DNA of 64,000 nt from Liolophura sinensis (lineage: Eukaryota > Mollusca > Polyplacophora > Chitonida > Chitonidae), in assembly GCF_032854445.1 (NCBI RefSeq), contig NC_088295.1:27267385-27331384 (forward strand), given 5' to 3'. The notes under the pieces were generated by a model that was given only the letters and a program-made list of their open reading frames with translations, was not told the DNA's origin and searched no databases. Shown here one piece after another: positions 40,701 to 55,700 of the stretch; position 1 is the first letter of the stretch; the number at the start of each line of letters is the position of its first letter. A program made the position numbers and the translations under genes.

Positions 40701-43700
40701 GCTTATTATCAGAGCATGGTTACTGTATGTCCAGTGGTCGTAAAAAATATATGAGAACATTCTAGTTTGTTCTCCTTATACAGATATATCTACTCTCTGA
40801 TGGCTTTAACTTTTGTGCTTTGAAATGGTATTCACATGTCACACATGTAAGACTGAAGTTTTCACCTGACTCCTGGATATTTCTGTCTCCATATACACAA
40901 GGCATTTGTGTAACCTCTGCTACATGTAGACCATATGAGCATGTGGGAGAGATATAAAGAGAAGAGTCTAAGCTGCTGTTGGTAGCATTTATTCAGATAA
41001 ACATTCAGTGTAATAATTTAGCACCAAGCTTCTGGACCAGCTTTTAGAAGTATTCCATCTGCATGTATCACAAGGTTCAGTCATGCGGGACTTCAGAACA
41101 GTAAAAGTACATTTAACTGTCTGCATATCAATCACATAACCTCTAACAATGCACCTGTGCTGATACAGAAGTTCTGCGCACATGGCAGAAAATAAAGAAA
41201 TTCTGGGGCAGAACTGAGGCATGCAAGGCCAAATGGGTGTGCTGTTTTATCAGTCATAGCCTTAGTTTTACATATATAATAACCTGATTATAGGAGTGTG
41301 TTCGTGCGCTTGTTATTAAGGGGATCTGACCCTCCATCACATCTGACAGCTGTTCACGTAGACCGACAAGGCCTTATGAAAAACACAGTTTAAATAACCT
41401 GTAATAATGAGCCTGATAAAGCGTGTCTGGGTGTGTGATTCGCCTGCTGACTCTGTCCCTGTTCTCAACTAACCTTATATATGTGACCATTAGATGATGA
41501 GAAATCAGCTAACCTCATCTCATGTAAACACCTGTGGTATAGCGCCATGATGGTGGGGAGCAAGCTTTTTTCTTCAAAAACTGACCTAGAATATTTAAGT
41601 TTCTTATACATGGCAAATTTTACGTATAAAAACAGGCTTTTGCCCTTTTAATGTTTTTACGTAAGTGTTTGAAATCCATCCATAAAACTGACTGCCTTGG
41701 TACAAGTGGGAAATTCTTACATGTATGACATAAAAACAACAATCAAATAAATAAATAAAGTTTCAAATTTCAAGAGTTGTGTGAACTGACCTGGAATATG
41801 GCATATTAACTTCTCTTCTCTGTATAAGAAATTTTGCTTTGGAGTCAAGTCAGAAATTCACCATTTTTAAATCTCTCAGTACAACTTGTTGTAACTGTTG
41901 TAAACATATCTTTTTTCCACTTTATTATGATAAGTATTCCTGTATTGCTAGGCCATATATTATTACAGTCTATCAGCATTACCATTAACTTTTAGGTTCC
42001 TCTGGGTAAAATACAAGCAAAACAGCAAGCCACAATTCTGTATCTTCAGGGTGATAAAAATGAAGAGGATGTTCATCAGTAACTCGACATATGTCAAAAG
42101 AATAAATAACAGCGCAGTATAACACCTATGCATAATTCATATACAGACACATTTTAATACTGTCTGTCCTTAGAGTACAAGAAAACTGCATTTGGATGAA
42201 TCTGATCACCATGTCCACAAATGCGTTCATGTTTTGCACCAGCTATTTTCAGCTCAATTGTCTGGCTTACCTCTTGGATAGAGTTTTGTCCTGTGACCTG
42301 AAATTCATACAAAACTGAAAAGATCTTTTTATATGCACTTCTGAATAGTTTGACAAAAGCCGTTATGGCCTAGTGCTGGCACTTTCACGATGTTGCAATG
42401 GGGATAATGTCTTGTGTATTTACTGTGGGTACATAATACATAGGTATACAATTTTTATATAATACATAAAATGCACTATTCAAATGAGGGACGAGGTAAT
42501 GGACCGAATGGCATGTATCTTATGTGCTATCAGCGCTTAGATCATGCATTTTGTTGATGCAAGGGTTCAGTGAAATTCAGTTCCTCTTGTCAGTTTTTTG
42601 ACAATCTGAATTATGCTATAATATTACTCCAGTGGAGGAGATGAAAGACAGATAAAGAAAAAAAAAATGGAAAAAGAAGTGAAATATTAGCATTCACTGA
42701 GCATATAATGTTAAATAATGTGTGTCTTAAACATGTTTTGCTCGGTGTTAACCTTGAAATATGGCTGGATGGTAGAGATTTATACGATTATAACCAGCTG
42801 CACCTCTGAGCATAAATTTAGGCCTACATGTACATGAATTTGGAGGCTGTAGCTAAAGAAGGCTTTTCATGTACTTGGCTACACAAAGTAATCGTATTAC
42901 GTTAACACTCAGACATCTTTTCTGTAACTTTTCAGTACAGGGTCATTGGACTTCGAAAAGCTTTTAAAATTAACCTAAATGTACAGCTCTTCTTTGTGTT
43001 GATAAAAGTTCTTTTGCTTGCTAATCCTTTCAGTACTGTCCACAAAACATGGGAAATATTTAACTAGGCAACGATTTTTTTGATGTATGATCTATAAATC
43101 ATTATCTCATATTGTTTGATAGATGGAATCATTAAAAATTCTGTGCATTGTTGATGAACCGTCATCAGTTCTACAATATACTTAAATAAAATTTAAAAGT
43201 TGACACCTCTGATGAATTTTATAGATGAATCTCATAATGAAAATATTATGTGCATAAAAGATGTGAAATGCATCCAGATAAAAGTGGATTACAGCATCAG
43301 TTTATTTAGATCAAAAATACCTCCCCCCCTTCCCCACCACCCAACATTAACTAATTCATTATTATGATCCTGTCTATCCAATAATGTATATTCTTATTCA
43401 TTCGTAATTTTACATATTTAATGATTTATTTGATAAAATTCTGTGTGCAGATTAATTTTTTAGTCCATCAGGTCAGGTTTCGAAGCCAAAATGATCCATA
43501 CATAAGTTTTGTAGATTTAGTGTGTGCTATAAATTCTCATGATGAAGCTTGTTTTTGAGCTAGGTGTTTTCTTCATTCTTTTAAGCATGATGGGAAGATT
43601 TTGTGCGCATGAACAATTACATGTGTATAAAAATATCATTCCTGTTTGCTACAGATCCGCTAAGACCATTCCAGCCTGTACGGCAACAGTTAATGATAGC

Positions 43701-46700
43701 GGGAACATTAGGGGGGACAATCTCGCTATCACTACAGGCTCCTCGTGGTAATGACTCCAACATTGTCACATTACAGCCTGTAGAGGATTACTTCCAGATA
43801 CAGAATTACAACAATGGTATCTATATACAGATGCTCCAGGGCATAGACAGAGATGTAAGTCTAATCAGTCCTTGTTCTATTAATAGTCTAATACTGTTCT
43901 TTATGTTATCATGTTACGACCAGTAAGTAAAAGAATAAGAACCATTTTCTCTGTATACTGCTTAATTATGCTTGTAAGAAGCATTTGTCATTTATGCTTT
44001 ACTAAGTAGTCTACATACATAATCAGCATAATTCATATTTTATTATTGTAAATTTCACATCGCATGAATGAAATGTAATTTTGGCTCACTCCTCTAATAT
44101 TCTATGATTCAGGGTACTACACCATCCATAGCTGATGACATAGATGAAATATTTTACACTCTGTTGTGTGAAACATTTGATACTCCAGCAAGGCAGGTAG
44201 GTACAATTTAAAGAGCCAGCTCAGTGTGTGTCTGTGAGTGCTAAGAACTAATATGTTCAGTTTCATTTCATCTATTACTAAGCATATTTTATTGTGAACC
44301 TATTATTGTTTGATTACCTTGATCAGTAATAAATATGATACAAGCCTTGGTTCTATTCCAATCTGCTGATTGTGGGGGTTTCCTCCTGGCTTTGCCTGGT
44401 TTTCTTCCACAATTTTGGTAGCCGACGTCGTATAAGTGAAATATTCTTGAGCACAGTGTAAAACACTGATCAAATAAATAAATAAATTTATTTTATTCAA
44501 ATTATCACACATGATTATATGCATTATCTGGGTTATAAATTGCCCATATTTTGTTGCATTTATTGTCCCGGGGTTTTTGGTTTCCACATGTGAATTTGCA
44601 TTAGCATTTTTTTTGTGCTGATGATTTAGGTGGGATGTTCTGAATTATATGTGTCTGTGTTGTTTTCAGATTTATGCCCGATTGAAAATAACAATCACTG
44701 ACATTAACGACAACTACCCCCAATTCATTGGTTCTCCATACAGAGTTGTTGTAAATGAGGTAAAATATCATTTAATTTTATTGTTTATTTCATGGATTGG
44801 TATAAAGTTTAACAAAGCAGATATAGTAAATTCATACATGTAAGACTGCATGAAATGTGACTTAAAACATTGCTTCTAGTGCTTTACTTTCATAATTTAT
44901 ATATTGTTATAATTTTTAAAATATTTTTGATAAGCATGTTTAGGAAAACTTTATTCTAAAATTTAAACTGGCTGTATGAAAATGTGAAATGTTTACATTT
45001 TAGCTCACCCCAATTCACACAACAGTCTTCAGACAACTCAGTGCCACAGATCTGGACTCAGGGCCTGCCAAAAATGTGGACTTTTATTTCATCAAGGGGG
45101 ATGGATCACTTGTAAGTCTAGTTTATACACATTGTGGAAATTCACTCATTATATACTCCGTACACATCCACCCAACCTCCGTGTTCTTTCTGTTTTCTTC
45201 ACAAAATCTCAATATTGCAAGGATCCTATTTAGAGAATGCACAATGTGTGTATCAAAATGTGCCGGTCTGATTATGCCGTAGTAGTGTAGTAAAAACTAC
45301 TATCTGCAAAATGAGATGGATTGTGTTTTTTCTTGAGGCTGTTTATCACAGACTTGAAAAGACACAAACCATTTTTTCTCTTCTTACAGCCCTGTTCATT
45401 TTTTTTTATGATTTATCTGATGGTCGTGGGTTTCTCCCAGCCCGGTTTCCACCCACTATAATGCTGAGCGCCGTCATGAAATATTCTTGAGTGTGGCATA
45501 AAACACCAATCAGATAAATAAATAAGTATAATTGATGTGGTCATAATACAGATTGATGCATTTTGTTGTAGAATGATGGCACCACACTTTTCGCTATCAA
45601 TGCCCCACGATTGGGCTACATTACATTGGAGGAACCATTGGATTTTGAGGAAATGTTTTACCGACTTCAGAGAAATACATTTAACCTGTCCATTGAAGCC
45701 CGGGTAAGTGTTGTGGGTGTGATTTGATCTGCTCTACTTTTATATGACTTATTTTATGTTTGTCTGAATTTAGTTCTGAATGCTCTGTGAATAAGTTTTT
45801 TTGATTTTAAGGTCTCTGCAAAAAAAATCCGAGAAATTGAGTTTTCTTTATTTCTCCGCCTTCCGCAATAAAATTATAGAAAAATTCAAGTTTATAACTT
45901 TTGCTAAGCATTTGTCTGAGGTCCTTGAAAATTCAAGAAAAGAAAACTTCTTGAGCACGCATTATAACACCAAATAAATATACCAAAAGAAATCCTTTAA
46001 TAAAAGGTACAAAATGTAAGTTTTCAGGCTTTTATTGTAATTGCTAAACATGGGTGCAGTGTTTTATACCTAGTAATTTGGAGTACAGAAATAAAGTTTA
46101 ACTGTTTCCTTCCTTCAGGATAATGGAAACCCACTGAAAAAGTCGGTTTCATGGATTGAGATCACCGTGCAGGATAATGATGATTTAGGTCCTGTATTCG
46201 ACTACCCTGGCTGTCTCAACATTACACAGTATGTCCCGGTCTGCATCAACCCTCAGTACACAGCCACTGTCAAGTCCAATGATGTCAATGTAAGCCAGCA
46301 GTTCCAGACTGGAATTCTTCTCATAAAATCCAAAACATTGATGTGTTATTTGTTTTTTCTGATCTAGTATTATTGAGAACTAACACTAAATTCATTATAC
46401 GGTATAGTTTGGTCCAAGGTTTTGACAGATTTAGTCATAATGGAGCAAATTTGAATAATGGAGATTTGCTTTTATTAGCAATCTCTCTCTGCTCCTCTGA
46501 TTTTCACTACAATTGAAGCTTTATCAGTGCAAATTCTTCAAAGGAAGATTTGTCACTAAATCACTTATCTGATGTTGTCCATGTGTTCGTAGAGACAGCC
46601 TATGACAATCTACCCTTTCATGGATGCTCCTGCCTCACCTGTGGGATATATTAGCTAGAGATCAGGACAGCATAAACAACCGTATTACGTATGAAATCGT

Positions 46701-49700
46701 CAGCAGTAAGTAGCAGTGCTATCATCATTTGAATCATGAAGTGGAATATTCTTTCCTCACAGCCAATGAACCATTTCTCTTGCATCAGATTGCACAAAAT
46801 TTTTATATTGGACACCATTTCTTTCTTGAAATATTTTGTTTTAGAAACATATTTAATATAATGGTATTTTTGTAATAAAAGAAACCATTTAGCTAAAAAA
46901 TGTGTCAGTTGTTATTAGTCCCCTAGTGGTACCCAGGGTATTACATTCGTCTTTCATCCTGAACTTTTTTCTCAAAAGGGATTGTCATATTCAGTGAAAA
47001 TTCGCTTGCTGCTTGGCTCAAACTCAAAGGAGATATGTATTGATCAATGAAAACTATATCTAGAGTAAGGTTAAGAAACAGTTGCATTTGGTAGCGATTT
47101 TTACAGAAAAGTTCCACACATGCGTCCCTTCACCACATTCCATCTTGGTTACAGCTTCCCTTCACGTTACCTGTCGTACTTCCAAGTGAATACCCAGCCT
47201 AAGCAGCAGGGTGGGGTTTCAGTATTATCAGGCTCTGATCACTCAGACCACGCCCCATCCAGAGGAATCAGGGATCAGGAGGTCACAATTGTCCTGAAGG
47301 TCAGTTATTGGGTGTGAATGATTTTACTTGAAAAGTTCATGGCACCTGTTGCTCATTTGTTCTGAGATCAAGAGAAAGAATTATGGAGAAGGTTGTGATC
47401 TGGTTGTTAAAGGCAATACTTTTTCGATCGTTGGGGCTCACGAGATGTTGATTAAAACCCAGCCTTGTATTTACAGACTCTGTTGCTCACACTGCTGATA
47501 TGTGACACTGCTTTTGTGATATGTGATCCACATTGCTGTTGTTATTGTGTGGATAGTTTAGCTCTTGCGGAAGACCATTATTTTCACTGATGTGAACCAC
47601 ATTTATGAACACCACATGTGGAAAAGTTTGTCACTAACTTGCCAAAGGTCTGTGGTCTACCCGGGGTGGTCCGGTTTACTCCGGCCATAAATCTGACTGC
47701 CATTGTAAAAGTGCAAAATTCTTGAATTTGACATTAAACAACAGTCAAAATAACTGAATCAATGAAAGAAAAATAAACAAAGCACTATCTTCAAGACTTT
47801 CTTCAAGCATGCCATTGATAATTAATCTACCTGTGAATGATATCAACTGCAATATTTTGAATTGAAACAGGCAGAAGAAGTATCACCTAACAAGAGATAT
47901 GAGACTGCTGTTGTTCGTGTTCTGGTCGACGCTGTGAATGATTACAATCCTGTTATATCCACAAACCTGGGTTCAGACCGGGGTGTGATCCTGGAGAAAC
48001 TCACCCATAGGGACACTGGTCAGCAGCCAGGATGGACGGCGCAGACTACAACTCATCATTACTGACCGTGATGTGGTGGGTTTATATAGAAGTGTCTAAA
48101 GTTTTAAATTGAAATGTGCAAAAAGTTAATGTGTGTCTGTATTTACTTGAATACAGCTATGTTATACAGTAAATTATACATTTATGGGGTTTTATCAAGT
48201 GACAGTATATTGCTTATTGTATTCTGATTTCTAGTCAGTTGGACAAAGTTGCTTCCAATTTTGAAAAATGGCTTTAAGGTAATGAAAAAAGTTGTTTGAT
48301 ACACAGCCATAAGATTTATTTGGTGAAGGGCTGGAATGAGGAAACCACCATACTGTATGTGTGATATAATGCTTGAAAGTGTAAGCTTATTTTTACCTTT
48401 TTTCCCCCAGCTACCTGGAGATACTCCTCCCAACTACGACATCACTTTGTCCAGTCCCTTGTTCTCAGTGACTCCTGATGGGTATATCAGTCTCACCACA
48501 CCCAACCTTAACTTTGAATCCTTTGCCAATCCTGTCATCCCTGTCACTGTAAGTTAAAAATATGTCTTTCTACCTATTGTACTCATTATGTTATGTAACT
48601 TGTGGTGCTGCTGGCAGCGATGGTATCACTTGTGAAAAACTTCTCTAGTTACTTGCCAAATGGATATGGTCAACTCTTGGCACATATGCACTTTGGCACT
48701 GCATGGACAAAAAGTTCTCAGATATTATTGTTTAATAGAACTCCATAACATGTGTCTACCAGTGCAAGTGTAGTTGATTTGTTCCATGTTATATAAATTG
48801 AAAACCTGACACTTGTGGAATTGTGGGCATACATATATATTAATAATACAATGGTTAGTATCAGTTGAATCTTCTCTTTTCTGCAGGTGACTGTGACAGA
48901 GACTGACACAACTGAGAGAAGGGTTGGCACATTGATACTGTCTATTGAGGTTCTGGATGTCAATGAGTTTGCCCCAGTGTTCCCAGCAGGTGATTACCAG
49001 AGGGACCTGGAGGTCGGAAGCTATGTCGCAAACCCACGCAGCCTCATTGTTGTAAGCGACTTTCCAAGTCTTTTCTTTGTACATTGTTAAATACTTATTG
49101 TATTTTAAGAGTACTGAACTACTTTTGATCCATGCAAGGATGAAATTTGAAATATGGAATGATATTCTGTGCAAACCATCTCTATCTATTTTGTGTAAAT
49201 CTGTGTTATGTTTTTGCTTTATTTTGTTGATTGTTGAGATTGTCAAGCTAGTATTAACATATTTTTCTATTGTTTCAATGGAAAATCCAGCATATTTACC
49301 TATGTATGTATGTGATGTAATGGACCCATTTTGTGTTACACATAGAGCTTTTAATACACCTATCTTTTTAAATTTTATTTTACTTATTGTTAGGTTGTAT
49401 ATCATAAAACACTATCATAGTGTACATGACCTAATTTAAAAAAGCTATTAGATGATCAGTATCAGATTTGAATCAGAATTTAAATTATATTTGTATTGTT
49501 GTCATTGAGATTTCTCACAGTTGTTTGGAATGCAAGTATTCTTTCATTGAGACCATATTCCAGCAAAATGAATGTGCCCATCTTATTCATGTTATATGAG
49601 TATGCATGTTCATGTCATGATTGTAGCTAACGGCCACGGATGGAGACAGTGGTCTAAATGGCCAGGTGGCGTACAGTATAGAGCAGATCACACCAGGAGG

Positions 49701-52700
49701 AGAGGGCAAGTTTGCCCTGAGGGAGAACGGGGACGGGTCTGCCACAGTGCTGGCTAATGGCACCTACCAGAGGAACGAGCTTCACACCATTGTGATCAAG
49801 GCTGAAGACATGGCTCCTGACCCTCAGAACAGGAGGTGAGCACTACTTTATATGTATTGTTTTACTCATCATGCTTGCTTTTAAAAAGAGCAAGGCATCT
49901 CACTGTCTCAGATGGTTATATTCTTGATGAAATATTCTTGAGTTTTTATTATTTGTTTATCATGGCTGAGGAGTCATGTGCCACTGAATGAAAATTTGAC
50001 ATCTGTTCTTGATCTAAATTACAAATAAAAGTGATTTAAATTAGTGATACCCTATAAGATTGTAAATTCAGATTGCAGTTCAACTATTTTATAAGAGTAG
50101 AGTTAACCTTGAGTTTTATTGATTTTGAGGATGCAAGCCTTTATATTTGAGGACTTATTCGGCAATATTTTTGAATTCTGTATAATTGATCTGAATTTTG
50201 AATTCCCTGACATTTGCTGTTCCAATGTTTAATACAGGAGCTCCACTCTTCAGATGATTGTTCGTATCGTGAGCCAGGCCAATAACTCCCCACAGTTCTC
50301 TGGGGACTTATATGTACAACCAATCAGCGAAGGCACAACACCAAATACACAGGTCTACCTGGCCGTGGTAAGTCAGGGCAATTTCATTCATCTTCAAAAG
50401 CAAATCACTGATGTGATGGTAATAGTAAAGTGTGGTGTCAATTGTAACTTTGTCCACCTTTTAGTGAACCATATTAGAACATTATTCTGTGGATTAAGCA
50501 AAGGAAAAAAACACTGAAAAATTATTCAAAATTATATTCAAAATAGTTTTACTAATTTTTCACACAAGTGCAGACAATTACAAACATGCAGCCCATGGAT
50601 GATTTGCAAGGTGGGCTGTTTTAAACTTGTTGCTAGGATTGGGTTTCTTTGATGTCAAAGTGGGTTTTTCAGCTTTATATTCACCTGTGGTTGACATTCT
50701 TTTGAATGTAATGGGATACTGGCAGAAGTCCGAAATGGGACGTATTACATCATTTCAGTGACACTGAACATTTCACTACAGCATCAACAGCATAACATCA
50801 CAGTGGGTAGACTAAATACGTCACAGATGAAACTGCAGCATGCAACATGTTTTGGGTCGGACAACAAAAGACTTGTGATGTGAAAGTTCTATGTCACACT
50901 TGCACCACCTGTTGTGAGAGAAAAATCTGCCAGTACCCCATTGACAGAAGTTATCTCTACTCTAACATTCACAGCGCTCTTGTACCACAAAGTATCCTGT
51001 TTGAGAGTTGAAATTACAGCGGCTATCATATATGACGGGCACTTGCAGAGTATAATGTAATCCACCCCTCCCACTTCCACTCCTAACATTCAGATACAGT
51101 GGTCTTTTGTAGTCCTTGATCTGATATTTTCTTCAGGGTTTAATTTGCTGTTCTTTCAGATCCATTGGTCTTGTATGTGTCAGAGATTTTTGAAAATGTT
51201 GATTTTCATTTGTAGGCCCAGGACCCTGACAATGAGCCTTTGACTTATTCCATAATAGGAGGGAATGCTGGCAATGTCTTCAGGATAAATGCCACGTAAG
51301 TTTATTATGCTATTTTCTTTACCATATGCTGTAATGTTCTTGCTCCTATTTTTTTCATTATACTTAGTACAAATTAGAGTTTCTTGTTAGTAAGGACAGC
51401 ATATAGAGATCATTTTCTGCTACATTTACTCTTTCTCAAGTATGAATCATTTTTATGTTGTTACTTCAGATCTGGGATGATATTTTTGAGGACAAACCTG
51501 GATAGAGAGACTCGAGACTCTTACGACATCCAGCTACAGGCTAGAGACAGGGCAGGACTGGTAAGCCCACATTTACATGTATATGTCATTCGCTTTGTCT
51601 TACTGTTTCAACTAAGTACTGTTTTTTGTGCATCCAGAATTTAGATAGTATAAAGCCATGTCAAAATCAAATTGGATCAAAGGTGGGAAATCACAAACGA
51701 AGAGCAAATTTCAGTGTGAAGTATATGTATTTTTGGTCTGAATTAAATGTCATCAGTCCATAATGTTGATTTTGTAGACGGATACCATGACGGTCAGGTT
51801 TGAAGTGACAGATATCAATGACAACACTCCTCAGTTTCGCCGCACTAATTACACCTATCAGGTTAACGAAGGAGCTCCGCCTATCAATGTAGGAAGAGTA
51901 GAGGTAAGATTTATCCAGGGCTAATCCAGGATACTGTAGATCGACAACAGTGACATATTTGAAGAATAGTGAAACTCATTATTACACACAGTACCAGTAC
52001 ATAATATTTTGTGTGGAGGAATCCACTGTTTGACTGTGAAATATATAAAATAACCAGTAAAATATGCATACACATGTATATTGGTTAATGCTCATTGCAA
52101 TGATTAATATGTGTATATATCAGACTTTCAGCTGATACTATATTGAGGACCTATTTTAATATACATTTCGCCTGAGGATGTATTTCAAGACCAGTGAAGT
52201 ATACATTCTGTACATGTGTTTGGTGATTGTCTATTTGTTGACTAGGCTACAGATGGGGATGCTCCCAACTCTGTGAACTCCCAGGTTTATTACTGGACAG
52301 GATCTGATAAGTAAGCAGATATACTTTAACACAGGCAGCTTCTGTTGTTATTATTTAATCTTGAGATATGCTTCTATTAGCCTCATATATTCCAAGTATT
52401 TGAGAAAAAGTAATTTAACAGCAGTGTACATGACAGTTTTTCACTTGAATGTGTCTCATATGCAAAAATGTGGTCTTGTTCCATACGAGCTTAATTACTA
52501 ACCTTAAATGAGTTCCGTGGCCTGACACAATAACCCAGTATCCTCCCACCAATGTGGTCTGTGAGTTCAAGTTCAACTCATGCTGGCTTCCTCTCTGGCT
52601 GTATATAGGAAGGTCTTGCGGGTTTTCCCCACCATGACACTGCCCATTGTCATATAATCGAAATATTCTTGAGTACGGCGTAAAACAGTAATTAAATAAA

Positions 52701-55700
52701 TAAAAGGGCTGCCTAACTATCACCCCTAAGCATGTTTTATGTGTTCGTTATGGTGTTTGTTATATGGAATATGTGCTTGATGTGTATGCTTATGTTTGTC
52801 TGTTGAAGGTTCCGTGTTGATCGGAACACAGGTCAGATCATCTCTACTGCCCCTCTTGACTACGAGACCCAGCAGGTCTATGTGATTGTGGTAGAGGCAA
52901 GAGACTTGGCCCCTGACAGTCGTACTGGCAGTACTATTGTCACTGTCAGAGTACAAGATGTTCAGGACTTTGCCCCAGTTTTCGTCACGGCTCAAATTAC
53001 AAGAAATGTTCCGGAAACAGACCAGAAACTATTTAATTGCTTCCTTAAGGGTATGATTGTTTATGTATGTCAGTAGTATTTAGATGTTCTGAAAGACTGC
53101 AATTAATTAAATGTTACTGTACATTGATAAACAGCCTGAATGATTCACTTATGATGGGGATTTTATGTCTGTAGAAAAATATGTAGACACTTTGGACATG
53201 TACTCAAGCCTTGAAGCTCCTCTATCTGTCTCCTTGGGGAAATTTTACCAAGGTAATACCCGCAGTTCATGTAAGAAAATATACAGTTCCCTATTAGATC
53301 AGTTTAATTTTTATCATAGATCAAGTCTCAAATTTCTTATTTCAACCAGGTAAATTGTTTGATATCATTTTTGATTATTCTTCCAGGCAGTTGATAGAGA
53401 TACACAGCCCAATATCCAGTACAGGTTTGTGCCTGGTCCTGACACTTCCAGCTTTCAGCTGCGGCCTAACGGTGACCTCTTGACCAGAGAACCCCTGAAC
53501 TTTGACCGGCGGAATTACCGCATACTGGTCACCACCACTGATGGGTCCTCTAGCGTGCCTTCATCTACTGCCACTGTAGACATCAATGTGCTGGTTAGTC
53601 AATTCACCAGTGAGCTTGTAGTTTTAAGTATTAAATAAATGTGTATCTGGCAGCTTTTTGTACTGGCACAAATTGTGTAGTTTTTTTCAAAATGTATAAA
53701 ATTTATTTAAGGTGATTTATGATGTGTATTCGAAAGACTGTGTATTACTTAAATCTTGAAATCAATATAATTTCCAACTTTGTACTAAATTTTATTTTGG
53801 GCGATTATGTAGGGACATGAATGAATCATAGAGTTCCAATGTTTCTTCTGCTTTCTTATAGGATATTCCTTCATAAACAATTTGCCAGCTAGAGAGAGTG
53901 TAGATGAGAATGAGGTGAAGGGCTACAAGCTGTATGATGTCTCTGCTGTGATAGAGACCCTCCAGTAAGACAATTGCTTTTACCTGTATGACTTCTGCTG
54001 ACCTAATTAGTTCGTACGTGTATTCTTGATATGAGTCTTAAACCATCACTACCTACTTACCTTCGGAGTCTACATCAGTGACAATCACCCCCATCTAATG
54101 GCTGTTTCAATAGAATAAAAAGTTCATTACAGTTAGTTTTCAAATTATTGAATTACCAGAGACCTTGTCAAATGTATATTTATGAAAAAAAACATGTCTT
54201 TTGCCGCAAGTAACTTACGCTCCTTCCCTTCAGACCTGGCTGGACAAAAATGATGTTTAGTTTATTTACTCTTAAGAGTGGCATGTTCTGTTACATTGGG
54301 GTGTTTATTTTTTTTGCAGAACACAGATTTCAGCTCCATCAGATACAGCATCACTGAAGTGTTTCCCACATCTGGTCAGGGCTTCTTCTTTGTGGATCCC
54401 CTGAGTGGTGAAGTGATCATACGAGAACAGCTGTCCTCAGATATCAGCAAACCTTCAGAATACAGGGTATGGCTCACCTGAAACACTCTCACAAAAAGTG
54501 CCTTTAATCTCTTGTCCACTTGCTCATTTGAAAGTTATTTGGGTGACAAAAACTATTGATTTCATTCATTCATTTCTGTATTATCATTACATTGAACAGA
54601 AATTGGAATATCATCCATTTCTCCAGATTTATAAACTGATCATGGTTGTTGTTGTTATTAATATTGTCACTATTATACCCCGCTCCCCCCCCCAACTGTA
54701 ATAACTTTTCATGTCTTATCTTTGTTCACTCATTTTATTCTTCCTGACGATTGTTCCCAACATGGAATATTTATGCTTTAGATCACAATTGAAGCCAGAA
54801 ATGGTGGCACTCCATCACTGTTCTCAACTGGAGTGTTGACAGTGGGGGTGAATCGAAACAGCCGGCCTCCTACCTTTAACACGGCAATCACCAATAACAC
54901 ATTGGATGAGACAGACATTGTGGGCACCCCTGTAATCACTATAACAGCAACAGATCCCGATCCTGGGGTAAGGCTTTCTCATGCAGATTGTTTCTGACAT
55001 GATTTTTTCACTGTTTGTTTTTTTTTTTTAGTGTCATCAGTTTTATGTGTGATGAAATTGTTGCCAGTTTCATGGATAGCTCATGTCATTATGATAGACT
55101 CAAGCATGATGAGCTGAGCAAATATGATTTTCTACAATTATTATGAAGAGGAAATGTACAACTAATAAAAGGTCTGAGGTATGAAGATTCGTATTAAAAT
55201 AAAGCTTGTTGCTCATCATTTTTCCAGTCTTTTGGTCAAATCAGAATATGTGCTAGTAGGGGATGGAAACTCACCCAACTTCTTCAGTGTGAATGAGAGA
55301 ACAGGGCAGATCACCATCAAGGAAAATCTTTGGAGAGATGGAAACTTACAGTATACGGTAAATTTTCATTTCATGTGTTGTATAAAATGCGAATCTTTTT
55401 CTATATGTTAAAATAGAATTGCTGTAAATTTTTTATGGGTGAAGTGGTTGTTTATGAAGAAAATTTTTTGCAACAATTTTTTTTCAATTGTTTTGTCCTT
55501 AAAATACATATATTCCATACTAATTTATTCAAAAATAGCTTTATAATATTTGGGATTATTCTATTCACACCTAGTTTATAATCTTACTAGTGAAACTATC
55601 TAATTGTCAGGTTTATCTCTTCTTAGAAGCTGTTCTTTGAAAACATACTCTTATCAAAAGTTTCATACATGTACTGCAACATGTATTCATTGCCTGATTT

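Larger units (their letters stand above)
36493..43654 (+). other. Large cadherin intron (7.2 kb)
   Basis: Contains an AT-only palindromic stretch (37180-37260), three TGACGTC-type sites at 39285-39398 and a SINE fragment at 41671. No exon seen. Confidence 0.6.

Noticed and set aside
48725-49405. 226-codon open frame on the minus strand
   Set aside because: It lies opposite a well-supported cadherin exon (48887-49051) and AT-rich intron, and shows no recognisable motif. Treated as chance.
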